From Codonopsis lanceolata (lineage: Eukaryota; Streptophyta; Magnoliopsida; Asterales; Campanulaceae): DNA of 64,000 nt. The notes beneath the pieces were generated by a model. The model saw nothing but the letters and a program-made list of their open reading frames with translations, did not search any database and had not been told where the DNA came from. Location: the NCBI GenBank assembly GCA_013146195.2, contig CM028377.1, forward strand, positions 168,061,824 through 168,125,823. The letters run 5' to 3'. Below are positions 12,299 through 24,190 of the stretch, in pieces (the stretch's first letter is position 1; every line of letters begins with the position of its first letter). A program made the translations under genes and the position numbers.

Positions 12299-12412
12299 GG
12301 CATGTGTTTGCTTATCTAAGGGGAGAGCTTGGTATGCTTGACCCGACTGCTTAAATTTTATCTAAATTAACTTTTCATTATAATATTTCCAAAATAATTT
12401 TTCTTAAAATTT

Positions 12413-12541
12413 TTAAGCAGACTTGAAAATTTATTTTAAGTAGTCTTGAAAATTTATTTTAAGCAGTCTTGAAATTTTATTTTAAGCAGACTTGAAAATT
12501 TATTTTAAGCAGACTTGCAAATTTATCTTAAGCAGACTTAT
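12413..12541 (+). repeat. Minisatellite of about 29 bp units between pol and the extra ORF
   Basis: Five imperfect copies of 'ttttaagcagacttgaaaat' plus spacer. An equivalent but more disordered array is at 21598-21712 in copy 2, where the CAGAC part of the unit is mostly lost. It lies 240 bp upstream of the TATA box of the extra gene. Confidence 0.7.
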
Positions 12542-12779
12542 TATTATCAAAATCGAGAATTTCTAAAGTCACTGGAAGATAAATAAGCTTTTTAAACTAT
12601 AATTTTGGGAGGGAGGCTTATGCAAATTGAGAGGGACTAATTTCGAAAATTGGTTGAGTGTATATTTGAAAAGGCATTTTTCTCTTTCCTAAAAGCCGTC
12701 ATTCATTAAGTCTTGTCATCTAAAAGGCGACTGACTTAATGACGTTTCACAAGTCTCTATGACTGATGGCACGCCCCTT

Positions 12780-12785
12780 TATAAA
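12780..12785 (+). promoter_or_regulatory. TATA box of the Copia extra 3' gene
   Basis: TATAAA in 'cccctttataaaccctcaac', followed by a CT-rich leader and the ATG 169 bases further on. The same arrangement is retained in copy 2 at 21950-21955. The position and the pyrimidine-rich leader look like a complete plant core promoter, separate from the LTR promoter. Confidence 0.55.
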
Positions 12786-12953
12786 CCCTCAACCGCCAAA
12801 AAGTTCCTTTTACCAAAACTGTCTCTTTCTATTCTCTCTCTCTCTCTCTAAAGTCTACTTCTCTCTACAATTTTCTGCTTCCTTCGCCCTGTTCGTTAGT
12901 TTACTCTGCAGATTCGCTTCACTTTTGTCTTCGTCTTCTGCAAATCTTCGAAA

Positions 12954-15730
12954 ATGGTAAGAAATTTCGAACCCTAACTTAGTAATCTCAGTGTAAGCTA
13001 AGTTATGCTCTCTTATCTCAGTATCGTTGCCATTATTGATTTGCTTCATGTAATCGTTTGCTTCATCTCTCTTTAAATCTTCAAATTTTGTCTTTGCTCA
13101 TATCTTCTTATGAATGTTCTTACACAGTCGATTTTTGTATTTCAAGTTACATTTGATCTGGATGTGGTTCTTCATGAAATTTTTAGGGCTCATATGCTTA
13201 ACTGTGTTTATATTCTGAATTATTGAGATTTTGCCCTAATTTCTGAAATGCCTTTAGGCTGGAACTTCTTCTGCATCTGCTGTTCCTGACTTTCCAAATC
13301 TGCCCCCATCCACGTATCACCCAGGGATGTGCATTGACGAACCATCTGTTCGTGCTTATGCCTCTGGAGTCAAGATAATGGACGATCGAACCCTCGGCAT
13401 TCTCGCCACCTGCTCATGCCGGAAGATGTAGATTTCATATGCTAGTCGAAGAATTTTTCCGGACGGCTCATGTAAATGAATCACGGTCTTCCATCACAGC
13501 CATCGTCAGAACTTTACCATCTCAGCCTCCCGAATTGCCAAGATCATTGGCGTAGAATTCGATGGCCCTACCTCTCTCACCGATGCTGAAAAGACCACGG
13601 CATGGTCCTACATGCGTGGTGAGAACACACCAAGAGAGGCTGCTGCTAAAATGAAACGAACTTTGTTTGAGGACGATGTCTATGTCTACTCATCCCCACT
13701 TGTTTGACAAGAGCCTAATCTTCAAAAACGGGCACCACGACATCATGACCTCGCATCACCCGGTGAGTATACATCTGCTGTCGTTCTCAACATCAGACTC
13801 AACTGGGCTCAGATCATCTTTGAGCTGCTGTGTGATGCCGTCGAAGCAGTAAAGGCTTCTCTGAAGCAGAAGCGGCCTTTTGTCAGGCTTCTCAACACTC
13901 TTCTTCGGTCCAACACGACACTTCTCACTCATATGTTCAACTTTGAGAAGAAGAAGGTTCAGAAATCGATCCAGTTTACCAGCACCTTCATCATCAATTA
14001 TCAAAAGCTGAAGAACGAGAAGAGAATCCAGCAGGGTCTTCACCCTTTAGTCATTGTCCATGCCCTGAAGCCCCCACCTCTTAAAGTCATCAGGATCAAT
14101 CCTGACACAACCGTGGATTCTTTTATAGCAAAGCAGTTGAGCAAGAAGCTCTCAAAAGAAGCCGGCCAAGGTCGCTCCTCCAAGTCTGCTGATCCAGCTC
14201 CCTCAACTCTCAAGAAGAAGAAGAAGCTCTCTTCTGCTGAGGAGGAGCCAGCCCCCAAAAAGAGGAAAGTTGCTTCCTCTACTAGCTCTGCTGCTGCCCC
14301 GCCTGCTGGTCCTCCATCAAAGAGGAAAAAGAACACTGCTGCTCCATCTGCTCCTACTCCAGTGCCCGAAGAGACTGCTGAACCAGAAGTTGCTCCCCTT
14401 CGTTCCCGCAAACGAAAATCCAAACGTGTTGAACCTTCTGAACCCTTCATTCCATTCATACCACCTTCTTCTCCCATATCTTCTTCCTCCCCTCCACTCA
14501 CTTCTTCAACAGCCCCTGCTGCTGTTGGGGAGGAGACTGCTGCCACTCCTTCTTCTCCCGTTCCCTCTTCAACCCCTGCTGTTGTTGAGGAGGAGCATTC
14601 TTCACCTACTCCCAAACCAAAGAAACGCAGACTTCGTAAGAAGTCTGTGGCTCCATCACCCTCTCCACCTCGAGACTCTATCCCTTCTCCACCCCATTCT
14701 CCTGAACCCATCTCCACCATTCTTCCAGACACCTCCTTAGCCATTGTACCCGTGCTTTCCACCTCTGCTCCATCCACCTCCTCTCCTTCCTTTTCTATGC
14801 CTAACCATTTCTCTTCTCTTGCCCCTCACATCTCTACTCTTCTTTACCAAACCGCATTTCTACCCGAAATCTTCCCCCCTATTTCTCAATATCTTACCCC
14901 TATCTCCATTTCTTCTGATCTCTACCAAATTCTCTTTCCCTCCATCTCCTCTGCCACTCACTCTTTTCTCTTTGACTTCTCCTCCATTTCGACCTTCTAT
15001 CCTCTACTTCCCTCCTAACTTTGTCCTTCTACCCGACTATCCCTTCCCTTCTTACCTTTGAGCATCCTCTTCTTCTTCTCGCTTCACTTCTCCGCTGCCA
15101 GCCTTAGCCACCGACATTGAGGTTGATTCCAAACCCTCTTCTCCTCCACCTACTACCTCTGCTAATCACCCTGCTTCATCTGCCTCTTCTCCAAACCCTG
15201 CTCATCATCCTTCCACCAGCCATATCTCCATTAACCTTAACCCTTCTCTACCTACCACCGCTACTGATCCTGCCATTCTGGAGCTTCTTCGAGCAAACAA
15301 CGCACCGCCAGCCTCGCCAAACAGACGCTTTCTATGGCACAGCCAGATTGATGTGCTCAACTACGGCCTCAATGCTACTCATGCCACTATCTTTGACATA
15401 GGAAAGATTGTTGATCAACTAGTGAACGACACCGCCGTGCCTTCACAACTCACGTGTTTCCTAGTTCAAGATCAACAAGTCAAGCCTGATCGGATGTCGA
15501 CTCTCAACAAATCAAGATTCGTGGGTCTTTCAATGAGCTCAAAACAGGATGGCTCGGCGATTCTTAGCGAAGAAGTTGCCGATTTCACCAATCTTCGCCT
15601 CGTCGAAGAAGCCGATGCAAGAGCCGGCCGCCGAACAACAGTAGGTTGGTGCCATCGTGAGGAGAGAGCTACTCACTTCTTGAATCAAGCTCGATTGAGG
15701 AACGTAACCGACTCGAGAACGCCCGAATGA
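12954..15730 (+). pseudogene. Extra 3' ORF of the Sirevirus-type Copia (env-like position), copy 1
   Basis: The model is exon 1 = ATG only (12954-12956), intron 12957-13257 (GTAAG...TTTAG, phase 0), and exon 2 from 13258 (AGTSSASAVPDFPNLPP). Later segments read QNFTISASRIAKIIG (13508 on), then 13933-15018, a 361-residue frame. This frame has a helical basic part followed by a Ser/Pro/Glu-rich tail with several nuclear-localisation-like clusters, including PKKRKV and PKKRRLRKK. A last block is at 15353-15730. Frame breaks fall near 13430, 13700 and 15018-15350. Sireviruses are known to carry an extra ORF between pol and the 3' LTR, but I do not recognise this protein. No membrane segment or signal peptide is evident, which argues against a true envelope. 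A captured nuclear protein is an alternative. Confidence 0.6.
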
Positions 15731-16189
15731 CGAATCCGAACTGGTTGAGACTACTTAGAACGAAGACGCACTCAAACCAATCTATTTTGATTCTCGTTGG
15801 TATTTTGTTCTCAGATCTCGTTGTTAAACCATGTTGTTTATGCTTTTGCCAAAACTTCGCTGCTTAAACAACTTGTTTAATCATTAGATGTCTCAAAGTT
15901 TAAATTGCTTCTTCATGATATATCCGCTCAATTTAAACTTGCGTTAAATCTTTATATTCTCCGCATGCATACTTATCTCATAGATTTAAACCTTGCTCTT
16001 CTTAAGTACTTTATCTTAATGCTTTTATCCCTGTAAGTACTTGGTCTAGCTATCTCACTACTAAGACTTCTCGCTCTCGAGAGGTATGTCTCGCTTTAAT
16101 AAAAATTTCTTTAAGACATACTATTATCTCAGCATGATTCAAAGTCTGCTTCAGAGCGAGATGATGACATCAACCAAATAGGAGGAGAT
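15731..16189 (+). mobile_element. Copia 3' untranslated region with polypurine tract
   Basis: AT-rich sequence with no coding frame, ending in the polypurine tract AATAGGAGGAGAT (16177-16189) directly before the second LTR. GGAGGAGA tracts at this place are typical of Copia elements. Confidence 0.75.
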
Positions 16190-17406
16190 TGTTGATTCCT
16201 ATGATTAGATTTGGTTGAGTCATCTTCGATTCTATTGTACAGACAAGAGGCTAAAAGGTCCTGTGCATCGATTAGTGTGGCAACCGCCTTAGAATCACTT
16301 TGTTTAGAATAGTTTCTAAGTGTTAGTTCTAGCGCCCAACAAAGAAGCTTCTACAAGAGAATGACCAAAGCAGACTTTGAAGTCCGCTCAATTAGCGGAA
16401 AATCAATATTGGCCAAAATCAAGAAACAATGACACGTGTACACCTATTTAGATATTTTCGAAAATATCTAGTCATTATGTCTTCACCAGATTATTTTTCA
16501 AGAAGTCAACTCGCATGATGACAACCGGCCCTGCATCAGATCCTCGAAATCAAGATCAAGACATTACCCGCTTTTGGCTAAGAAGACTTTCCAAGCCGCA
16601 AAGCTCGACTCAAACATTACTTGCTTAGTAATGTCTTCTCGCACACCGCATCTCCGATGACTGGTCGCTTTTTCCCCAAAGCGCCGAATTGCATTCAATG
16701 CAAAGGAACGTTGGACCTCAATTATCTCTCGATTTTAAACCAACGGTCAAAAGGTCTCTTCCCCGGTATATATTCAAGTTTTGAAGATCTGAAGATATAA
16801 CTCTTGCGCATTAACTCTCAAGCTTCATCTTCATCACTCAAGCATTCAAGAGATCAAAGGACAAGGGCTAACACTTCACCAAACTTTCTGAAGCTGCAGA
16901 TCTGCCATCTTAAATTCTTTCTCAGCCTTCATTCTAGCTTTGTCTTTAAACTCGTTTTTAATTCTCGCACGCTGTGAGAACAATTATTTATTGATTGTCT
17001 CTTCACCTTCTATACACTTGGTTAAAAACTAATTTTGTACACGATCCATTAGAGATCTAAATCATAAACCTAGTGGATAAACAAGTGCACTTTTAAAATC
17101 CAAAGCTAACCACTTTGGTAGTGGATGTAGTACTATTCACGCATTTAACCACTTCAAATTCCTCGTGGCGCTCAAACTCTTCTTATCTCTCACTTTAATC
17201 TTAGCTTGTTTAACTGTTCCAGATTCTCGACGCCTTTAACAAAGACTCTTGATAATCTCGAATCTGATTTGTTTCCGCCGCCTAAACTTCTATTCAAACA
17301 TTTCATAAATCCTTAAGAAGTGCTCTTAAAAGAAAAGTTTTAATAAAACATATCTAGGCTATTCAACCCCCTTCTAGCCTAGATTGAGCCTATTTTGGGA
17401 CCAACA
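16190..17406 (+). repeat. Copia LTR 2, 1217 bp
   Basis: Starts TGTTGATTCCTATGATTAG after the polypurine tract and ends TTTTGGGACCAACA. It aligns along its whole length with 7327-8532. A primer-site-like sequence and a second internal region follow, so this LTR is the 3' LTR of copy 1 and the 5' LTR of copy 2. Confidence 0.92.
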
Positions 17407-20400
17407 ATTGGTATCGAGCTTAATTTTTGAAAATCATTTTTCCAAGATTAACCTCTTGAGAATAGATCCTATGGCTCACTATATGCGCCTACTTCAAACA
17501 CCACCACGCTCCAATATTGACGAAGGCCATTTTGAAGTATGGAAAGATAAGGTTATGAGATATATGAATTCTATTGACAATCGGTTGTGGCAATGTGTTC
17601 TGACAGGTCCATATATTCCAATGAAGCCCAACCTACTTGCTGAAGTAGCCAGTGGTCCTCCTGAGATACCTAAATCTATGAACGAATGGACGACGAGGAA
17701 AGGAGGCTTGTTGAACTCGACAAAGAAGGCTATTCACATTATATCCAAATTGCCATTGACACAAGCACATACCAACAAATCATCGATGCAAACCGCTAAG
17801 GAAATGTGGGAAGCCTTGTGGAATATCTTGAAGGAGATCTACCCACCGTGAGACAACAGAAGTACAACTATATTCAACAACTCATTCAAAAGCCTAAGGA
17901 GACTCTACGACTCATTTTGTGAGGTAGTAAATAGTTGTTACTCTTTAAAGAATATAGTGTTAAAGAAGTAAATATGAGATTTTAGCTTCTTTAAAAGATC
18001 CTAAAGAGACTTTACCAAGTTTGTATGAAGTTTAATCTATGACACAGATCAAGAACAGACAAACATTTTAAACTTCCTTCCTTTTTCTATCTCCCAGTGA
18101 AATTCCCTGCTGAAAGCAAACCATCTACTTCTTCTTCAAACGTTTTTCTCCGTTTGCTAGTTCGTTAAGCTAAATCAAAAAGAAAGAAGCAAACCAACAG
18201 ACTAAGACCGCCGAAAACTTAATGAGTTAGTTTGTTACGCAGAAACCCGGTAGAAGAAAGATGTTCTAAATCATTTTCTAAACATAGTGGTAGAAGAAAA
18301 CCATCCACTTGGACGCGGCCGCCAAGACACATGACTCGAGAATCATGCCTTCTCTCTAATATTTCAATGTAAGGCCCTCCAGTCATCTTCTGAGACAATG
18401 CTAAAGGAAGAACAATTGGCTATGGATCCATCATTCGAGGAAATCTCTCCATTGGAAAAGTTCTCTTGTAGAAGGCTTGAAACATAATCTCCTCGAGTAT
18501 TTCTCACCCCGTGACAAAGGGCTTATATGTCAATTCTCCTCAAACGTATGTGATATCAAGGATCCGCCTCTTGCTCAACCTTCAAACATCCAAAGTGTTT
18601 CCGGTCATAGACAAGGGAATGTCTATGTAATAGATTTGAATGCCTACTAGTGACCTACTAATCTATGTCTCTGTGGCAAACTCGCTCAAGACAAAAGCTG
18701 GTTGTGGCATAAAAGACTCACCATTTGAACTTCAAATATCTAGCCAAGCTATCCAAAGAAGGTCTAGTCAAAGGATTGCCAAAGGTCTCGCCGATCATGA
18801 TCGCTCATGCAAAGCGTGCCAACCGGGAAAGCTCTCAAAAACATCATTCAAAAGCAAACCAGACTTTCAACGACAAGACCTCTACAACCGCTTCACATGG
18901 ATCTCTTTTCGGACCTGCCACTACTATTAGCTATGGTGGTTTCGTAGATACACACTAGTAGTAGTGGATGATTATACAAGATACACTTGGACAGATGATG
19001 TCTTCTAAAGATCACACATACGATCTTCTTACAAAGACTTCTATTCGTAAGATTGCAAACGCAAAAACTCGATGAAATCGTGACGCTCGATCGACAATGG
19101 CACCGAAGTTCACCAATAATGGAATAGCAAAGTATTGTGATGATCACACAGATTGGGCACAACTTCTCTCCGGCAGAAGAACTCCACAAAGAAACGGCGT
19201 TGCTGAAAGGAAGAACGTAACACTTATTGAAGTCGCTTAAAACTATGCTTGCCGAAGCAAAGTTGCCCAAACACTTCAAGGGGCGTAAGTCCAATACAAA
19301 CCGCTTCACTCAAAACGTATCATTGATCAACAAATTTCACTGTAAAACACCCTATGAACTTTGAGAGGTAAAACCCCAAACATTGATTTTTAAAATCTTC
19401 TACTGAATGCTTTGTAGTCTACAATGGTAATGATTATAGAGGCAAATTTGATCATAAAGCCGATGAAGGTGTATTTTTGGGTTATGCCTTACACTCCAAA
19501 GCTTACGTGGTTTTCAACAAACGCTTATTAAAAATAGTTGAATCGCTCATGTCTCATTTGATGAATTTGATTTATTAGAGCCACATGTGGCTCCAAATGT
19601 TGCCGATGACTTTGTTGATGTTGAGACAGTACATCCCAACCATCAACCTCTAGTATACCTAATCCTTCACCAAAGAACTCAATCAAACATTCCTCGACCA
19701 TCACTTTCTTATCAAACGGGTCACCGTAAGACTTCAACCCCGCTCAAGAAAACCCAGAATCAAGAACCTTTTGTTTCTCAACCCGAAAATTCTATTCCTC
19801 AACTCACCTATGAACCAAATTCGAACACAACTCTCATCAAGACACAAATGATCTTCCCTATAGCCCTCCTTCCGAACCTTGTCATGAAGAAACAAAGAAG
19901 AACTCATCATATTCCCGCCGCCACAAAGAACATGCAAAGACCATCCGATCTCTCAAATCATGTGACATTCATGTTGAGTACGGACCTTAAGATCTTCCAA
20001 AAATGAATGTATGTTCTCAGGCCGCATTTGTCTCGTAAGAAGAGCCAAAGAAGGTCGAAGAAGCTCTTCAAGATCCAAGTTGGTCGGAAGCCATGCAAGA
20101 AGAACTTCAACAATTTGAACGATGCCAAGTATGGAAGCTAGTTCCAAAGCCTCGCCGATCATACTGGCCATGGCACAAAATGGGTGTTCAAACAAGAAGG
20201 ATGAGGATGGGAACATAGTGAGGAACAAAGCAAGACTTGTTGCACAAGGATATCGCCAAGAAGAAGGAATCGACTATGATGAAACATTCGCCTCGTAGCA
20301 AGATTGAAGCCATCGAATTTCTTAGCCTATGCTACATACAAGGACTTTGTGTACTCAAATGGATGTCAAGAGCGCTTTTCTTAATGGTGATCTTCAAGAA

Positions 20401-21494
20401 ACGCTTACGTTGCTCAACCTCCGTGCTTTGTAGAAAAGGAAAGAAACTCATGTTTACAAGCTTAAGAAGGCTCTCTATGGTCTTAAGCAAGCTCCCGAGC
20501 CCGGTATGAAACCCTTTCTAAATTTCGTTGAACAAGGATTCGCAGCGAGGCAAGATTGACACCACTCTCTTCATTCTCAAGCACAAAGGACATTCTCTCG
20601 CCGGTACGCATCTACGCTGATGATATCATTTTCGATCCACAAATGAGAAGTCATGTAAGCGATTTGAAACGCTTATGACCTGCAAGTTTCAAATGAGTAT
20701 GATGGGAGAACTCACATTCTTCTTGGTCTTCAAATTCAACAAATTCAACAAAGGAATATTCATCGCCCAATCCAAGTATGCTAAAGATCTTGTCAAAAAA
20801 TTTGATTGGAAACAAAGAAACACATTTGATACTCCAATGGTCGCTAGATGCAAACTTACAAAGGACTTACAAGGAAAGAAAGTTGATATCACCCACTATA
20901 GGGGATAATTGGATCTCTTTTACCTCACCGCCAGCAGATTCTCGACATAGTGTATGCCGTTGGTGTGTGCTAGATTTCAAGCGGCATCACTCGTGAGTCA
21001 CATCTTCAAGTAGCCAAAAGAATCATCAAACACGATCGATACCACCAACTTAGGTATCCGTATCCAAGGGAATCATCTTTCAACTTGGTTGATACTCGAC
21101 GCAGACTATGCCGGGCGTCGCCAAATTGACGTAAAAAGCACTAGTGGAACTTGTCAATTTCTAGGAGACGCACTGCCTCTTTGGGCTAGCAAGAAACAAG
21201 CATCCGCCTCAAATTCCACCACGTAAGGTAGTACATAGCCGCCGGTAGCGGCCGCCAACCGCTTTGGATCAAACAACAGCTAGTAGACTACTTACATCAA
21301 AGTAGCAGACGCCCAATCATGTGTGATAACACCTCACGATCTCTATCACATACAATCCCGTGATGCATTCCAAGACAAAGCATATCGATGTTCGATATCA
21401 CTTTCTAAGGGACAATGTAGAAAAGAGAAACATTAGTATGAAGTATATTTCAACCGACCATCAACTAGCGTACATCTTCACCAAAGCTCTGTAA
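17407..21494 (+). pseudogene. Copia/Sirevirus gag-pol, copy 2 (heavily frame-broken)
   Basis: It is colinear with copy 1: gag from MAHYMR (17471), a 380-base stretch at 17920-18310 that copy 1 lacks, a protease relic around 18320, GAG-pre-integrase (18725 on), integrase, Pro-rich linker (19587-20006), RT (20040-20690), RNase H and the final TAA at 21494. The reading frame breaks every few hundred bases. Most differences from copy 1 sit at CAG or CTG (for example 'aactggg' versus 'aaccggg', 'catcagatg' versus 'catcgatg'). That bias looks technical and not like ordinary decay, so this copy should not be used to infer loss of function. Confidence 0.85.
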
Positions 21495-21949
21495 GGCATG
21501 TGCTTGCTTATCTAAGGGGAGAGCTTGGTATGCTTGACCCGATCGCTTAAATTTTATCTAAAATTAATTTTCATTATAATATTTCCAAAATAATTTTTCT
21601 TAAAATTTTTAAGCTACTTGAAAATTTATTTTAAGCTTGAAAATTTATTTGAAAATTTTATTTTAAGCGCATTTGAAAATTTATTTTAAGCAAATTTATT
21701 AAGTGCACTTATTATTTCAAAATCAAGAATTTCTAAAGTCACCGAAGATAAATAAACCTTTTAAACTATAATTTTGAGAGGGAGGCTTATGCAAATTTTG
21801 AGGGACTAATTTCGAAATTGGTTGAGTGAATATTTGAAAAGGCACTTTTTCTCTTTCCTAAAAGCCGTCATTCATTAAGTCTTGTCATCTAAAAAGGCGA
21901 TCGACTTAATGACGTTTCACAAGTCTCTATGACCTGATGGCACGCCCTT

Positions 21950-21955
21950 TATAAA
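21950..21955 (+). promoter_or_regulatory. TATA box of the extra gene, copy 2
   Basis: TATAAA in the same context as 12780-12785 of copy 1. Confidence 0.5.
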
Positions 21956-22121
21956 CCCTCAACCGCCAAAAAGTTCCTTTACCAAAACTGCCTTTCTATT
22001 CTCTCTTCTCTCTAAAGTCTACTTCTCTCTACAAAATTTCTCGCTTCTCACTGCCTGCTCGTTAGTTTACTCCCCGCAGATTCGGCTTCACTTTTGTCTT
22101 CCTTCTCGCAAATCTTCGAAA

Positions 22122-23029
22122 ATGGTAAGAAATTTCGAACCCTAACTTAGTAATCTCAGCAAGAAGTTTTGCTATGCTCCTTATCTCATCCGTCAGACGC
22201 TACACCGCCTATTATTGACTCTCTCTCATGTAATCGTTAGCTTCATAACTGTTAAATCTTCAAATTTTGCCTGCTCATATCTTCTGGCTATGAATGTTCT
22301 TACATAGTCGATTTATTTTTGTATTTCAAGTTACATTTGATCCTGGATGTGGTTCTTCATGAAATTTTTGTGGGGCTCATATGCTTAACCTGTGTTTATA
22401 TTCTCGAATTAATTGAGATTTTTGCCCTAATTTTCTCAAATGCTATTAGGGCCGAACTTTTCCGCATCTCGTTCTCGAACAGCTCAAAATCCACTGCCGA
22501 CTTTCCAAAGTTCCCCCAACTATGTATCATCCTGATGTGCATTGACGAACCATCTGCTCGTGCTTATGCCTCGAGTCAAGATTGTGGGACGACTGAACTT
22601 CGGCCTCGGCATTCTCGCCACCGGCTCATGTTGAGGATGAGCTTCTCAATATCCGCTAGTCAAGAATTCTATCATCGAAGGCCATGTCAATGAATCACTG
22701 GCCTTCCATCACAGCCATCGCCGAATCAGAACTTTACTATCTCAGCCTCCGAATTGCCAAGATCATTGGCGAGAATTCGATGGCCCTACCTCTCTCTCAC
22801 CGATACGAAAAGACCACTCGATGGTCCTACATGCGTGGTGAGAACACACCAAGAGAGGTCAGCCGCTAAATGAAACGAACTTTGTTTGAGGACGATGTCT
22901 ACTTCATCGCCCACTTGTTTGACAAGAGCCTAATCTTCAAAAAACCATCTATCTATCACATCTCGCACTCACCGAGTATACATCCTCCGCTGCCGCTTCA
23001 ACATCGACTCAATCGGGCTCGCATTATCT
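22122..23029 (+). pseudogene. Extra 3' ORF of the Copia, copy 2, cut by the assembly gap
   Basis: It repeats the copy 1 layout: ATG at 22122 followed at once by GTAAGAAATTTCG, an intron to about 22450, then exon 2 with recognisable pieces such as the CIDEPSARAYAS region (22539 on), SASELAKIIG-like sequence and MKRTLFEDDVY (22870 on). The alignment stops at the N run. The reading frame is broken repeatedly, mostly at CAG/CTG differences. Confidence 0.55.
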
Positions 23030-23129
23030 NNNNNNNNNNNNNNNNNNNNNNNNNNNNNNNNNNNNNNNNNNNNNNNNNNNNNNNNNNNNNNNNNNNNNNN
23101 NNNNNNNNNNNNNNNNNNNNNNNNNNNNN
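23030..23129. other. Assembly gap (100 N)
   Basis: Exactly 100 N, the usual placeholder for a gap of unknown size. It replaces the end of Copia copy 2, any third Copia LTR, and the left part of the Gypsy internal region that resumes at 23130. Confidence 1.
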
Positions 23130-24190
23130 TTAGAAGGAGCAAGAAGAAAAGGCAAATAATATCAAGAAAAAATTTTCTAGCTAAAGCCGAAAACATATTT
23201 AACAAAAAGAAGTTTTCAATGGCTCGAACAAATGAAAAAAAGAAAAATCCTGAGAAAGTGCAACAACGAACAGTAAAGCAAAGAAGCATAAAAAGCAACA
23301 TCACAGCAATTAGTCGCATGGACACGCATTTCAACGTTGAAAGGAAAGGAAGGTATTTTTTCTTTTTAACGATTGCATTTGTTTGATGTTTGGAAACTTT
23401 CCTTTAAGGGTACACGCCCCGGATTGATAAAGGGAAAGCTTTGTTCTCCGTTAAAGGCGAGTTCTGAGGAGGCAATGCATTCCATACATTTGGCTATGTG
23501 GGAAACTTTCCTTTAAAGAGTACCCCGGATTTATAGGGAAAGCTCTTGTTTGTTCTCGGTAGAGGCTGAGTTCCTAGGAAACAATTCACTCCGCATAGCC
23601 ACAAGGCGAACTACGTTTGAGTCCTTGATTAAGGATACGTGGCGGTCTATCACGGCGGTCTATCAGGTAGACGCGACCATCACGACATATTTACCTTTGT
23701 CGCACTCATTTGATAAAAGCTTTGTCGCACTTGCTCATTTAGTATTGCCGCACTTGCACATAACACTTACACCGCCATTTAGTCCCGGTGAGTGAACTAC
23801 GTTTCGGTCGATTCCTTGTTTAAGGATAAGTAGGCGAACCTATCACGGTAGGCCCGACCGTTGTATGCAGTGATAGTATAGGTTTTGGCTGAACTACGTT
23901 TTGGTGCGAGTTCCTTTATTAAGGGATCGTGGGCGAGGCGCCCTACACTAGTAGGTCCGACCATCAGAGCACATTAAATTCATATCTGCTTAAAACTGCG
24001 ACAACTTTTTTTTACAACTGACTAAAAATGTCTAGGTTATGGAGTTTGGATAACTTATGCTGTTCATTATAAGCGCTACCAATTGCATTCTCCGTTCTTA
24101 AATGAGCGAAATTGGAGAGTCTATTGTTTATCAACGATGTTCGTCTACTCGGTAAGCCTTGGGTTAGTAGACTCCATCGTTGAGGGGCTC
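23130..24190 (+). mobile_element. 3' end of a Gypsy internal region before LTR C
   Basis: It aligns with 32270-33335 upstream of LTR D: 'gaaggagca', 'agctaaagccgaaaa', 'gaaactttcctttaa', and three 'gaactacg...attccttg.ttaaggata' blocks near 23605, 23793 and 23893. It ends in the polypurine-type CATCGTTGAGGGGCTC. It belongs to the element whose left end is probably LTR B. No coding frame is supported. Confidence 0.8.

Noticed and set aside
14040..14777. 245-residue Gly/Glu-rich minus-strand frame
   Set aside because: It is the antisense shadow of the Ser/Pro-rich tail of the Copia extra ORF, with no independent start or domain.
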